A DNA stretch of 64,000 nt from Rubrolithibacter danxiaensis (GTDB lineage Bacteria; Bacteroidota; Bacteroidia; Sphingobacteriales; Sphingobacteriaceae), in assembly GCF_047272945.1 (NCBI RefSeq), contig NZ_JBKOPS010000012.1:1-64000 (forward strand), written 5' to 3'. The position numbers and the translations under genes were made by a program. Below the pieces are notes generated by a model, which had not been told where the DNA came from, did no database searches, and worked only from the letters and a program-made list of their open reading frames with translations. Each line of letters starts with the position of its first letter. Position 1 is the first letter of the stretch. This document shows, in pieces, positions 18,309 to 26,117 of the stretch.

Positions 18309-19313
18309 TTATTCGTCATCAAATTCCAGGAAACGAGAAAATAAAACCTGGATTTTTGTTCCTGGCTGATGATTATCTACTGTCAAATTCATCGCACGTA
18401 GCAAAACGCCGTCTTTTTCAAGAACAAGCTCTTCATAAAATCCTTTATAATAAGAATCTTTTACAGTAAAAAGCTTGCTCGTCCAGCTGTTCTTAACCCG
18501 GATCCATTCAGGGTATATTGCCGCAAATGATTTCTTTACCGATACTCCAATTGCTTTTGCTTCTGCCCGGGTAATTACATTGCAGTTTCCTAAAAGCTGT
18601 GCTGTATAAAAGTGTTCCGGATGATTATAGAGTTTACGAGGCGCTCCCCTTTCAAGAATAATTCCGTTTCGAAGAATCACAAGCTCATCCGCTAATGATA
18701 ACCCATCAGCCGGATCATGAGAAACAAGGATAATTGTAATACCAAGTACTCTGGATAAACGCCGCAGATCAGACCGCAATTGATTTTTCAATAAGGCATC
18801 TATCTGACTGAAAGGCTCATCCATTAACAGAACTTTGGGAGCCGTAATTATTGCCCTTGCAATTGCAACACGCTGCTGCTCTCCACCGCTTAAATCAACA
18901 ATCCGCTTTTCTGCTAAATGTCCTATACGCAACAGTTCCATCGCCTCGAAAGACTTCTGCTTCTTAGCCTGTAAATCAGTATTTGGAAGCATTGCAGCAA
19001 TGTTATCGTAAACTTTTGCATAGGTATTAAGATCGAAGTTTTGAGTAACCATCTTCATCTCCCCATGCCCCGGGATTAACTTCTCTTCCGGCCCAAGCAC
19101 CTTTTTGCCCTCAAACAAAACTTCGCCCTTTTCAGGCGAAAGCAACCCATAAATTAATTTCAACAATGTACTTTTTCCGCTACCGCTGGCACCTACAATA
19201 GATACAATCTTTCCTTCAATAATTTCAAGATTTATGTCTCTTACCCCTGCAAAAACTTCGGTAGTATATTGCTTGTGGATTCCTGTAAGTGAAATAAGAG
19301 GATGCTCAGGCAT
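18309..19313 (-). CDS. ABC transporter ATP-binding protein of the PotA/FbpC type, orphan
   Basis: The N-terminal 240 residues are a full ABC ATPase: Walker A GASGSGKST, Q-loop MVTQNFDLNTY, signature LSGGEQQRVA, Walker B VLLMDEPFSQIDAL and switch SHDPADG. The C-terminal 90 residues carry a TOBE-like beta domain with GNCNVITRAEA at the junction, as in importer ATPases for polyamines, ferric iron or other small solutes. No permease or binding protein gene is nearby, so its partners must be elsewhere. I use ATG 19313; the TTG two codons upstream is less likely. Confidence 0.8.
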   Translation of the reverse strand: MPEHPLISLTGIHKQYTTEVFAGVRDINLEIIEGKIVSIVGASGSGKSTLLKLIYGLLSPEKGEVLFEGKKVLGPEEKLIPGHGEMKMVTQNFDLNTYAKVYDNIAAMLPNTDLQAKKQKSFEAMELLRIGHLAEKRIVDLSGGEQQRVAIARAIITAPKVLLMDEPFSQIDALLKNQLRSDLRRLSRVLGITIILVSHDPADGLSLADELVILRNGIILERGAPRKLYNHPEHFYTAQLLGNCNVITRAEAKAIGVSVKKSFAAIYPEWIRVKNSWTSKLFTVKDSYYKGFYEELVLEKDGVLLRAMNLTVDNHQPGTKIQVLFSRFLEFDDE

Positions 19314-19326
19314 TAACAAATATAAA

Positions 19327-19361
19327 AAAAGCCTGCTTGTATCTTTGTACAGCAGGCTTTT
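19327..19361 (-). terminator. Rho-independent terminator of the sigma/anti-sigma/barrel operon
   Basis: AAAGCCTGCT (19328-19337) pairs with AGCAGGCTTT (19351-19360), a perfect 10-bp stem. Read on the minus strand it is followed by a run of seven T residues. It lies between the barrel protein stop and the ABC ATPase start. Confidence 0.85.
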
Positions 19362-19379
19362 ATTTGAAGCTTTTTATAA

Positions 19380-20168
19380 TCAGAAGCCGAAAGTAACTCC
19401 CAATGATACATTTTTAAAATCAGCAGGCCCTTGATTTTCCGCGAAAACATCGTTTGCGTAATATTTGGCATATATTCCAAAATCCTTATATCCTACTCTT
19501 GCGAATGCCCCATAGCGGAAAGGATTAAAATTAAAATCATCCCTTACTTTTACTTTTCCGCGTTCTGCACTTATTTGTTTTTGTTTTCCGTTAATCAGAA
19601 ATCCAACTTCGGGACCAACCACCAGGTAAAAATGATTGCCTTTATTATCGCTGTTTGTACGGAGTTCAAATGATAAAGGAACTCGCAGATAGGTGCTCGA
19701 AAAACGATTTTTCTTAAAATCAGTCTGCTCTTCAGTATAGGTTAATACGGGCTGGTCGGGCTGAAACGTAATATTTCTTTTCAGGCGGATATGATTCCAG
19801 TCGACCCCAATTCCAAGATATGTTTTAAAGTTTTGTGTAAACCGATAACCGAACTGAAAGAATTCAAAACCGACGTTATGTGTTTTTATATTCTCAAATT
19901 CCAGGAAGTTATTCTGAGGAGAAAGTGTAAAACTTCCCTTATCGAGGTAGCGGCTGAGGCCAAGGTCGATCCGGGCGAAAGTTAAACCGGCAGTAAACTT
20001 TCCGGAAGAACTCTTTTTATCCTGATCCTTATCTTTAGATCCTACTGTAACTTCAATACTTACTTTTTTCTCTTTTTTCAGTGTATCTGCAGCGGTTGAG
20101 TCTTGTTCCTGCGCATAACACAGGGTAATACAAGCCCCCAGCACCAATGTACATAGTATACGTTTCAT
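19380..20168 (-). CDS. Outer-membrane beta-barrel protein (PorT-like/OmpA-like barrel)
   Basis: The 262-residue protein has a signal peptide (MKRILCTLVLGACITLCYAQ), a charged Lys/Asp/Ser linker, then alternating amphipathic strands such as FTAGLTFARIDLGLSRYL, VGFEFFQFGYRF and KTYLGIGVDWNHIRL. It ends in aromatic Phe (VSLGVTFGF), the usual signal for BAM insertion. This fits the outer-membrane beta-barrel domain families common in Bacteroidota. ATG 20168 gives a normal signal peptide, so the in-frame TTG at 20180 is not used. It is the third gene of an operon with an ECF sigma factor and its likely anti-sigma factor. Confidence 0.75.
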   Translation of the reverse strand: MKRILCTLVLGACITLCYAQEQDSTAADTLKKEKKVSIEVTVGSKDKDQDKKSSSGKFTAGLTFARIDLGLSRYLDKGSFTLSPQNNFLEFENIKTHNVGFEFFQFGYRFTQNFKTYLGIGVDWNHIRLKRNITFQPDQPVLTYTEEQTDFKKNRFSSTYLRVPLSFELRTNSDNKGNHFYLVVGPEVGFLINGKQKQISAERGKVKVRDDFNFNPFRYGAFARVGYKDFGIYAKYYANDVFAENQGPADFKNVSLGVTFGF

Positions 20169-20189
20169 AATATTTAGCAATTAAAATGA

Positions 20190-20930
20190 TTAATTCCGAC
20201 TTTTAATTTTAACAAATCCAAGGTTCAGCCCCGAAACAATCGAACCTTCGTCTGTATCTGTAAATTCAATTATTTTATCTTTCCGTTTATCCACTTTACT
20301 CACTACAAAGTTTACCAGTCCTCCAACCGACTTAATATTGCGTAGCTGTGGTTTGGACTCTTCTTCCGCCATACTTTCAAGCGGTGTTTCTGCCAGAGCA
20401 AGAACAGTTTCTGTAGTTTGTGGTGTGAGCGGCTCAGTAGTTTTGTTATCTGCTACTTTTTCAATTGTGATTAAAGGTTCATCTGACTTCACAGGCTCTT
20501 CCTTGTCTATTAGTTTAGCTGGAAGAACTTCGGTGTTAACAAGCATTTCCTTTTTCTTAATTCCGATCTCAACTACAGGAGCAACTGCTTTTTTATCGAC
20601 TGCTTGTATCGAGGCAACCTCAATAGTTTCTTCTTTTAAAGGTTGAGTTGCTGTTTTCGGTTCAGGCTTCAGGATTTGCTTTGAAGGCTTTTGTTCTTTA
20701 CTTCCATATAAGCGAACCTTTTCCTGTGGCAGATTTAACCACCAGCCGAAAGCTACAACAGCTACAATACTTGCGGCAGCCATCCAGTAAGGCCTTATTT
20801 TGCTTTTTTCTTTGACAGGATGCAAAGTTTGTGAAATTTCTACCCACAAATCCTGCGAAGGTTCAGTTTCAAAAGAATCGAACTTCTGCTGAAATAGTTT
20901 ATCAAACTCTTTATCCGGCATAACTTGCAT
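20190..20930 (-). CDS. Putative membrane-anchored anti-sigma factor
   Basis: Residues 1-45 form a cytoplasmic segment (FDKLFQQKFDSFETEPSQDLWVEI) like the short N-terminal regions of Bacteroidota anti-sigma proteins. One transmembrane helix follows (about 49-66, WMAAASIVAVVAFGWWL). The remaining 180 residues are periplasmic and low in complexity, rich in Lys, Glu, Pro, Thr and Val, with a conserved-looking C-terminal tail. No classical zinc-binding ZAS motif is seen. Its start overlaps the sigma factor gene by 20 bases, so the two are translationally coupled, which supports the pairing. Confidence 0.7.
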   Translation of the reverse strand: MQVMPDKEFDKLFQQKFDSFETEPSQDLWVEISQTLHPVKEKSKIRPYWMAAASIVAVVAFGWWLNLPQEKVRLYGSKEQKPSKQILKPEPKTATQPLKEETIEVASIQAVDKKAVAPVVEIGIKKKEMLVNTEVLPAKLIDKEEPVKSDEPLITIEKVADNKTTEPLTPQTTETVLALAETPLESMAEEESKPQLRNIKSVGGLVNFVVSKVDKRKDKIIEFTDTDEGSIVSGLNLGFVKIKSRN

Positions 20931-21480
20931 ATTTTTCTCCCTCCATTTTCATAATTTTTTCCTTTAGAATTGCCCTCGCCCTTGATAGTTGTGATTTTGA
21001 AGCACCTTCGGAAATTCCCAGCTGTTCGGCAATCTCCTGATGAGAATACCCTTCAATGATATACATGTTGAAAACCAACCGATAGCCGGGCGCCAGTTGC
21101 TGAACCAAATTCAGTAAGTCTTTTACTTCCAATCCCTTCATATCAAACATCGATTGTGGCGCATCGTGTACTTCATCTATATCTACCACACTTAGCATAC
21201 GCTGGTTCTTTCTGAAAATTTCGATAGCTGAATTGACCATAATCCGCCTGATCCAACCCTCAAAAGACCCTTCACCACGAAATTCATTTACCTTTTGAAA
21301 CACTTTCACAAAGCCCAGCTGCAACATATCTTCCGCTTCAAAACGGTCTTTCGCATATCGCATACATACTCCAAGCATTTTCGAAGCAAGCATCCTGTAT
21401 AAAAGTTCCTGATGTTTACGATCGGCTCTTTTACATCCATCTAATAAGTCATCAATCGTAAACTTCTGTTTTAAATTCAT
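20911..21480 (-). CDS. ECF-type RNA polymerase sigma factor
   Basis: Sigma region 2 is seen as AEDMLQLGFVKVFQKVNEFRGEGSFEGWIRRIMVNSAI (about residues 50-87). Region 4 is LNLVQQLAPGYRLVFNMYIIEGYSHQEIAEQLGISEGASKSQLSRAR with its helix-turn-helix (about 125-170). Region 3 is absent, as in all ECF factors. At 189 residues it matches the Bacteroidota ECF group in which the sigma gene heads an operon with an anti-sigma gene and envelope proteins. A GTTGCAACC motif 37-45 bases upstream may be its own target promoter. Confidence 0.92.
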   Translation of the reverse strand: MNLKQKFTIDDLLDGCKRADRKHQELLYRMLASKMLGVCMRYAKDRFEAEDMLQLGFVKVFQKVNEFRGEGSFEGWIRRIMVNSAIEIFRKNQRMLSVVDIDEVHDAPQSMFDMKGLEVKDLLNLVQQLAPGYRLVFNMYIIEGYSHQEIAEQLGISEGASKSQLSRARAILKEKIMKMEGEKYASYAG

Positions 21481-21500
21481 ATCCGTTTGTAGATAAGATG

Positions 21501-21525
21501 CGAATACGTTTATAATGGTTGCAAC
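21501..21525 (-). promoter_or_regulatory. Candidate autoregulated promoter of the ECF sigma gene
   Basis: On the minus strand GTTGCAACC is followed about 11 bases later by TATTCG, and the sigma gene starts about 20 bases downstream. GTTGCAAC-type boxes upstream of this sigma group are a pattern I recall from Sphingobacteriales genomes. This is an inference from position, not from a profile. Confidence 0.35.
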
Positions 21526-21535
21526 GGCATTAAAA

Positions 21536-22675
21536 TTATTTTGTGCTGAATAACTTAAATTCCTGTCGGTACACTAAAAATAAAGAATGATAGAATTCAA
21601 TGGATTTAGAACTGTTTTTGCCTAAATCAATAACAGGTTCTACACGAAAATCAAAGTAAAGATGAGGCACCAGGTTTTTCTGAAAAACATACCGGAGAAA
21701 CAGTAGTTGGCGGTTTTTTTCAGAATGACCTTCATTATTAATCTGCTGCGAGATTGATTGAAAAACAGGCATTCCCTGCCTTGAGAAAAAATTAGTGCCC
21801 TTCCAGTATGAGGCCGTCAAACGCCCGTACCTGCTGTCTACCCCTGCATTTAAATAAACCCCTTTGCCTTTCGAAAAAGGAAATTGCTTGGTTGGAGATA
21901 ATTCTGTAAAAGTGGAAATATAGTTCTCTGTTTCAATAGATTTAAAAAATCCGCTCAGTTTGTAATTGATTTTAAAACCGGCAGCGCTGTTTAATAGAGT
22001 TTGAAGAGGTTTGGCAGTAGTATCAATTTGGCCGCCCTGGTGGAAAACCAATAATTGAAGAGGTACAGAAAGCTTTAGTTTATTGTTTCGAAACAGACTT
22101 ATATCCGAAGAAATACCTGCAAGAATCTGTTCCTGCTCTCCCGAGGGCTTATAGATCATTTTTTTCCAATTGATCCAGCCGTCAAAAAACAATTTTGAAT
22201 TTTGAATTACTACCTGCGTTCCATATTCAACAGGTTCTGTAATTTTCTTTTCAAAATCTACCAGCGGTTCAATATACCGGTGCTGAATATTTCCTTCTAA
22301 AACCCCGTTAATTAATGCTGTATTTCCCTTTTGATATTTAATAGAGAATAAAGGGTATGTCTTATAGATCCCTTCGTTTCCAAAGTCTTTTCTTAGATGA
22401 ATCCCTGCCGAAAGCAATAAATTGGGATGAGCATAGTAAACCAGCTGTGGTTCCAGTTGTGTTCCGTACAACGTATATCCGTCCTGAAATTTATTGAAAA
22501 ACTCGTAATTGCGGAGGTAGTTGAAGTTAGCAACTGTTAATGCAACATCGCCGGTTTTTAAGGGATGGGGACGAATACGGTATTCTAAACTATCGTTTAC
22601 AGACTGAGCTTGAACTGATGACAATAATGTAAAAAAAAACAGGATAAACTGGTATCTTATCAAAACAATTTGCAC
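21536..22675 (-). CDS. Predicted outer-membrane beta-barrel protein, unknown function
   Basis: A hydrophobic signal peptide (IRYQFILFFFTLLSSVQAQS) is followed by about 350 residues of short amphipathic strands with aromatic girdles, such as YTLYGTQLEPQLVYYAHPNLLLSAGIHL and GRLTASYWKGTNFF. The end (LVYRQEFKLFSTK) does not finish in phenylalanine. The start is uncertain: GTG 22675 and TTG 22663 both precede the signal peptide, and the farthest in-frame TTG (22699) is less likely. I do not recognise a specific family. It is 55 bases upstream of the sigma gene on the same strand, but the sigma promoter probably separates them. Confidence 0.6.
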   Translation of the reverse strand: MQIVLIRYQFILFFFTLLSSVQAQSVNDSLEYRIRPHPLKTGDVALTVANFNYLRNYEFFNKFQDGYTLYGTQLEPQLVYYAHPNLLLSAGIHLRKDFGNEGIYKTYPLFSIKYQKGNTALINGVLEGNIQHRYIEPLVDFEKKITEPVEYGTQVVIQNSKLFFDGWINWKKMIYKPSGEQEQILAGISSDISLFRNNKLKLSVPLQLLVFHQGGQIDTTAKPLQTLLNSAAGFKINYKLSGFFKSIETENYISTFTELSPTKQFPFSKGKGVYLNAGVDSRYGRLTASYWKGTNFFSRQGMPVFQSISQQINNEGHSEKNRQLLFLRYVFQKNLVPHLYFDFRVEPVIDLGKNSSKSIEFYHSLFLVYRQEFKLFSTK

Positions 22676-22712
22676 TTTTAAAATGTGTATATTTAACAAA
22701 ATTTATGTGTAT

Positions 22713-22892
22713 ATGCGGACCAATATATATATCGATGAGACATTAATCAGTAAAGCTCAAAAATTAAGTAATATTAAGACAAAAAAAGCAGTGGTTGAAA
22801 AAGCACTCCAACTTTTAATTAAAGTCGAGAATCAAAAGAAATTATCTGAGCTATGGGGAAAAGTAGCATTTGATGAAGAAACTAATAACTAA
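22713..22892 (+). CDS. vapB: VapB-type antitoxin
   Basis: The 59-residue protein starts MRTNIYIDETLISKA and continues with KTKKAVVEKALQLLI, the ribbon-helix-helix pattern of VapB antitoxins (type II TA, DNA-binding N-terminus). The C-terminal tail (WGKVAFDEETNN) would bind the toxin. I use ATG 22713; the ATG at 22683 adds ten residues without family support. Its stop overlaps the vapC start as TAATG. The pair is likely autoregulated by the VapBC complex. Confidence 0.85.
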   Translation: MRTNIYIDETLISKAQKLSNIKTKKAVVEKALQLLIKVENQKKLSELWGKVAFDEETNN

Positions 22893-23299
22893 TGGAGGTT
22901 ATTCTTATAGATACTTCTGTATGGATAAATTTTTTTAAAGGGATTGAAACTCCGGCAAGCTTGTTTCTAAAAAATAACCTTGCTAATATTATGATTGCGA
23001 CCTGCCCTGTTATCATGCAGGAAGTTCTTCAAGGTATTGAAAAAGACGAAGAGTTTACCAAGATCTCCAGTTATTTTTCAGATTTCTTATTACTTCCTCC
23101 CAACGAGTCCTACACTCTTGCTAAAGAAGCCGCACAGCTATACAGGAATTTAAGAAAAAAAGGGCTTACTGTTCGTAAACCTAATGATTGTTTGATTGCC
23201 TGCTATGCAATGCGTAACGACATTTCATTACTCCAGGATGATAGAGATTTTCTAAAAATTTCCGGAAGCTCTCTTCTTAAAGTTATATCTTTCGATTAA
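22892..23299 (+). CDS. vapC: VapC-type PIN-domain toxin
   Basis: This is a 135-residue PIN-domain endoribonuclease. The metal-binding acidic residues are visible: Asp7 in LIDTSVWINFF, Glu in MQEVLQGI, Asp in KPNDCLIA, and the DDRDF near the end. VapC toxins cut tRNA or rRNA and are held inactive by VapB. The gene overlaps vapB by one base and ends one base before the convergent hemJ stop codon, leaving no room for a terminator on either side. Confidence 0.88.
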   Translation: MEVILIDTSVWINFFKGIETPASLFLKNNLANIMIATCPVIMQEVLQGIEKDEEFTKISSYFSDFLLLPPNESYTLAKEAAQLYRNLRKKGLTVRKPNDCLIACYAMRNDISLLQDDRDFLKISGSSLLKVISFD

Positions 23300-23300
23300 C

Positions 23301-23837
23301 CTACGGTTTCATCCTGTAATATTTATAAATTTTCACTGCAGACATGATGATTACAGCAAAAAGCAGCAGGCCCAGCAAGCCGTACAGCCAATCAATTGCG
23401 CTCTTTAGAATAACAGTAAATACGATAGCAACCAGAAAAATAGTGGCAAGTTCATTCCATAAACGCAACTGAGTAGATGACCAGCTGAAGATGCCTTTTT
23501 TCAATTGCTTAATGATACGCTGACAAGTAAAATGATATACCAGCAATCCTGCAACAAAAGTTAGCTTTACAAGCATCCAGTTAGTACTTAAAAGTGAAGG
23601 ATTTAAACAGAGCATACACGCACCGGCCAGAACAGTAAGCACCATAGCCGGGGTAGTGATTATATTCCAGAGTTTAGCCTCCATCACTTCGAACTGCTTT
23701 TGCAGAACTTTCTTTTCTTCCGGGGGACGTTCGTTGGCTTCTGTATGGTAAATAAATAGCCGTACTATGTAAAAAAGGCCGGCCATCCAGCTAACAACAA
23801 ATATAATGTGTATAGATTTTATGTAGAGGTAGGCCAT
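23301..23837 (-). CDS. hemJ: Protoporphyrinogen IX oxidase HemJ
   Basis: HemJ (UPF0093 family) oxidises protoporphyrinogen IX to protoporphyrin IX in the inner membrane. The 178-residue protein starts MAYLYIKSIHIIFVVSWMAGLFYIVRLF, which includes the conserved His10, and has four to five membrane segments. Lys91 in WMLVKLTFVAGLL matches the other conserved residue. It is the last gene of the heme operon, seven bases after hemE, which confirms the assignment. No hemG or hemY is in the window. Confidence 0.9.
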   Translation of the reverse strand: MAYLYIKSIHIIFVVSWMAGLFYIVRLFIYHTEANERPPEEKKVLQKQFEVMEAKLWNIITTPAMVLTVLAGACMLCLNPSLLSTNWMLVKLTFVAGLLVYHFTCQRIIKQLKKGIFSWSSTQLRLWNELATIFLVAIVFTVILKSAIDWLYGLLGLLLFAVIIMSAVKIYKYYRMKP

Positions 23838-23844
23838 ACCAAAA

Positions 23845-24882
23845 TCAATAGCTAAATTCCTTTATAACCTCCACAGCATATTTTACATTATCAAAAGGAA
23901 TATCCGGCATAATTCCGTGCCCTAAATTAAAAATGAATCCGTCTTCGCCTCGCATCTGTTCAAACAAACGCAAAATCCGCTCTTTTATCACTTTTTTATC
24001 AGCATAAAGTATATGGGGGTCCAGATTTCCCTGAACAGCTATTCCTTTAGGAAGCATACGTTTAATATCTAATAAACTAGCATTCCAATCTACAGATATA
24101 ACATCAGGCTTAGCTTCCGCCATCAGTGGAGCAAAAACAGAGCTTCCTTTACAGAAAGAAATCACCGGAATATCTTTCCTCTTTAATTTTGAGATGATTT
24201 CAGAAATATACCTGTGTGAAAATTCTTTGTAATCATCCCACGACAGGGCCAAAGCCCAGCTGTCAAAAATCTGCACTGCATTAACACCTGCATCAATTTG
24301 CAGATTCAAATAATCAACAGTAACTGCAGCTATTTTAGACAATAACTGATGGGCCAGTTTCGGTTCATTATGCAACATTAATTTGGTAAGCTTAAAATCT
24401 TTAGACGATCCTCCTTCCACCAGATAGCTCATTACGGTAAAGGGAGCACCGGCAAAACCTATTAAAGGTATTTGTCCGTTTAAACGTTGCTGAATAACCT
24501 TTATGGCATCTGCCACATATTGCAACCGGCCGGTAACGTCTGTTTGAAGCGAGTCTATATCCGACTTATTTCTTACAGGATTAGAAAACTTAGGGCCAAC
24601 TCCTTGTGTAAAGCTCAAATCTCCCCCCATTGCTTCCGCAGTAACCAGGATATCCGAAAATAAAATTGCAGCATCAATCCCAAGAAGATCAACAGGAAGC
24701 ATAGTCACGTCGGCTGCTATTTCGGGGGTTTTACACATTTCGAGGAAGGAATATTTATTTTTAATATCCCAATACTCTTTCATAAAACGACCTGCCTGCC
24801 TCATCATCCAAACCGGAGGTCGCGGGGTAGGCTTTGAAAAAGCGGCTTTTATAAATAAGGAGTCTTTAATTTGTTCCTGCAT
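23845..24882 (-). CDS. hemE: Uroporphyrinogen decarboxylase
   Basis: HemE decarboxylates the four acetate groups of uroporphyrinogen III to give coproporphyrinogen III. PPVWMMRQAGRFMKEY is the N-terminal substrate-binding signature; GFAGAPFTVMSYLVEGG, QIFDSWA and FNLGHGIMPD complete the family set. The length of 345 residues is normal. I use ATG 24882; a GTG one codon upstream is also possible. It follows the TPR gene almost without a gap and precedes hemJ. Confidence 0.96.
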   Translation of the reverse strand: MQEQIKDSLFIKAAFSKPTPRPPVWMMRQAGRFMKEYWDIKNKYSFLEMCKTPEIAADVTMLPVDLLGIDAAILFSDILVTAEAMGGDLSFTQGVGPKFSNPVRNKSDIDSLQTDVTGRLQYVADAIKVIQQRLNGQIPLIGFAGAPFTVMSYLVEGGSSKDFKLTKLMLHNEPKLAHQLLSKIAAVTVDYLNLQIDAGVNAVQIFDSWALALSWDDYKEFSHRYISEIISKLKRKDIPVISFCKGSSVFAPLMAEAKPDVISVDWNASLLDIKRMLPKGIAVQGNLDPHILYADKKVIKERILRLFEQMRGEDGFIFNLGHGIMPDIPFDNVKYAVEVIKEFSY

Positions 24883-24886
24883 CACG

Positions 24887-25399
24887 TTATTTTGGTATTT
24901 CTTTTTCTATTTTTTGAATAATGTTTTGTACTCTCGAACTTATTTTCAATGATCTGGCTGCTTCAATGTAGCCTTTTACCTTGATATAATCTTTTTTCCG
25001 CAAATTAAGATTGGCTAATTGCACCAGTACAATTCCCTTATCGTTCTGATTTCGAAGCGGGAAACGGGAAGCAATTTGAAAATGGCGTTCAGCTTCTTCA
25101 AAGTTATCTCTTTGCAACTCAATGTTTCCAAACATGAACTCATAAAATCCGCGTCTGTTCTTACTTAAGTAGTCCGGATCTTTAATTTCTCTCAGCAGTT
25201 TTTCTGTTTTACTATAATCTTTCTGCTGAAAAGCCCTGGCTGCCAGAACGACTGTACCCTGTTTAAAATATCCCCAGATTAAAAGGACTACCCCCAGCCC
25301 TGCTATGGCAGAAATTTCAAATGCTTGTTGATAAACCGCCCATCCTGCCAGGATAATTGCCACACAAATAACGGCAAGCCTGGCTTTGAGATTTAACAT
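24887..25399 (-). CDS. Membrane-anchored TPR-like protein in the heme operon
   Basis: The 170-residue protein has two N-terminal transmembrane helices (about residues 8-25 and 31-47) and then about 110 residues of tetratricopeptide-like helical hairpins (ARAFQQKDYSKTEKLLREI, RRGFYEFMFGNIELQRDNFEEAERHFQIA, IVLVQLANLNLRKKDYIKVKGYIEAAR). The topology resembles the N-terminus of HemY of proteobacteria only loosely. It lies between the response regulator and hemE with tiny gaps. It may scaffold membrane steps, but no function can be assigned from the sequence. Confidence 0.65.
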   Translation of the reverse strand: MLNLKARLAVICVAIILAGWAVYQQAFEISAIAGLGVVLLIWGYFKQGTVVLAARAFQQKDYSKTEKLLREIKDPDYLSKNRRGFYEFMFGNIELQRDNFEEAERHFQIASRFPLRNQNDKGIVLVQLANLNLRKKDYIKVKGYIEAARSLKISSRVQNIIQKIEKEIPK

Positions 25400-25407
25400 G
25401 CGCTGCT

Positions 25408-26112
25408 TTAGTGATTATCCGTAAATTTATACCCTACTCCCCTGATGGAATGAAAGTATTTCGGATTTTTCTGATCAGGCTCAAAATATTTACGGAACGT
25501 AAGGATAAAATTATCAATGGTGCGTGTGGACGGATAAACATCGTAATTCCATACCGTTTCAAGGATCTGCTCACGCGAAACCGCTTCATTTCTTCTTTCA
25601 ATAAGTAATTTAAGAAGCATGGTTTCCTTTTTGGTTAAAGGAGTTACAGAGCCATCATCATTTTTCAACTCAAAAGAGTTAAAATAAATAGTTTTATCAC
25701 CTATACGGTAGGAATTTAATTCCTTCAGATCATCTCCTTTCAGACTCCTTTTTACCAGGTTATTTACCCTGAGAATTAATTCTTCCAGATTGAACGGCTT
25801 TACAAGATAATCGTCGGCACCCTTTTTTAAGCCTGTAACCCGATCTTCGCTTGTATTTTTTGCGGTAAGAAACATAATGGGAACTTCCGAATTTTCCAGC
25901 CGGATAGTTTCAGCAACCTGAAAACCATCTACTTCGGGCAGCATTACATCCAGGATAACCAGATTAAAGCGTTCCTCTTTAAATATTTTCAATGCTTTTT
26001 TACCGTCTGTTGCGGTACTTACCTTGTAGCCTTCAAGCTCCAGGTTCAGTTTAATAGCTTCGAGCAAATGCTCTTCGTCTTCAACTAATAAAATACGTTG
26101 TTTAGTTGCCAT
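25408..26112 (-). CDS. OmpR/PhoB-family response regulator in the heme operon
   Basis: The receiver domain (residues 5-120) has EDEEHL for the acidic pocket, the phosphoacceptor aspartate in LVILDVMLPEVDGF (about Asp55), the switch Thr in IMFLTAK and the lysine in DDYLVKPF. A winged-helix DNA-binding domain follows (about 135-232, LTKKETMLLKLLIERRNEAVSREQILETVW). It should bind DNA as a dimer after phosphorylation by the kinase gene directly upstream, from which it is separated by only five bases. Its place among heme genes suggests that it regulates them. Confidence 0.93.
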   Translation of the reverse strand: MATKQRILLVEDEEHLLEAIKLNLELEGYKVSTATDGKKALKIFKEERFNLVILDVMLPEVDGFQVAETIRLENSEVPIMFLTAKNTSEDRVTGLKKGADDYLVKPFNLEELILRVNNLVKRSLKGDDLKELNSYRIGDKTIYFNSFELKNDDGSVTPLTKKETMLLKLLIERRNEAVSREQILETVWNYDVYPSTRTIDNFILTFRKYFEPDQKNPKYFHSIRGVGYKFTDNH

Positions 26113-26117
26113 GTGAG

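Noticed and set aside
20338..20646. A 102-residue plus-strand frame opposite the anti-sigma gene
   Set aside because: Its Ser/Thr/Ile-rich composition is the complement of the low-complexity periplasmic part of the anti-sigma protein.
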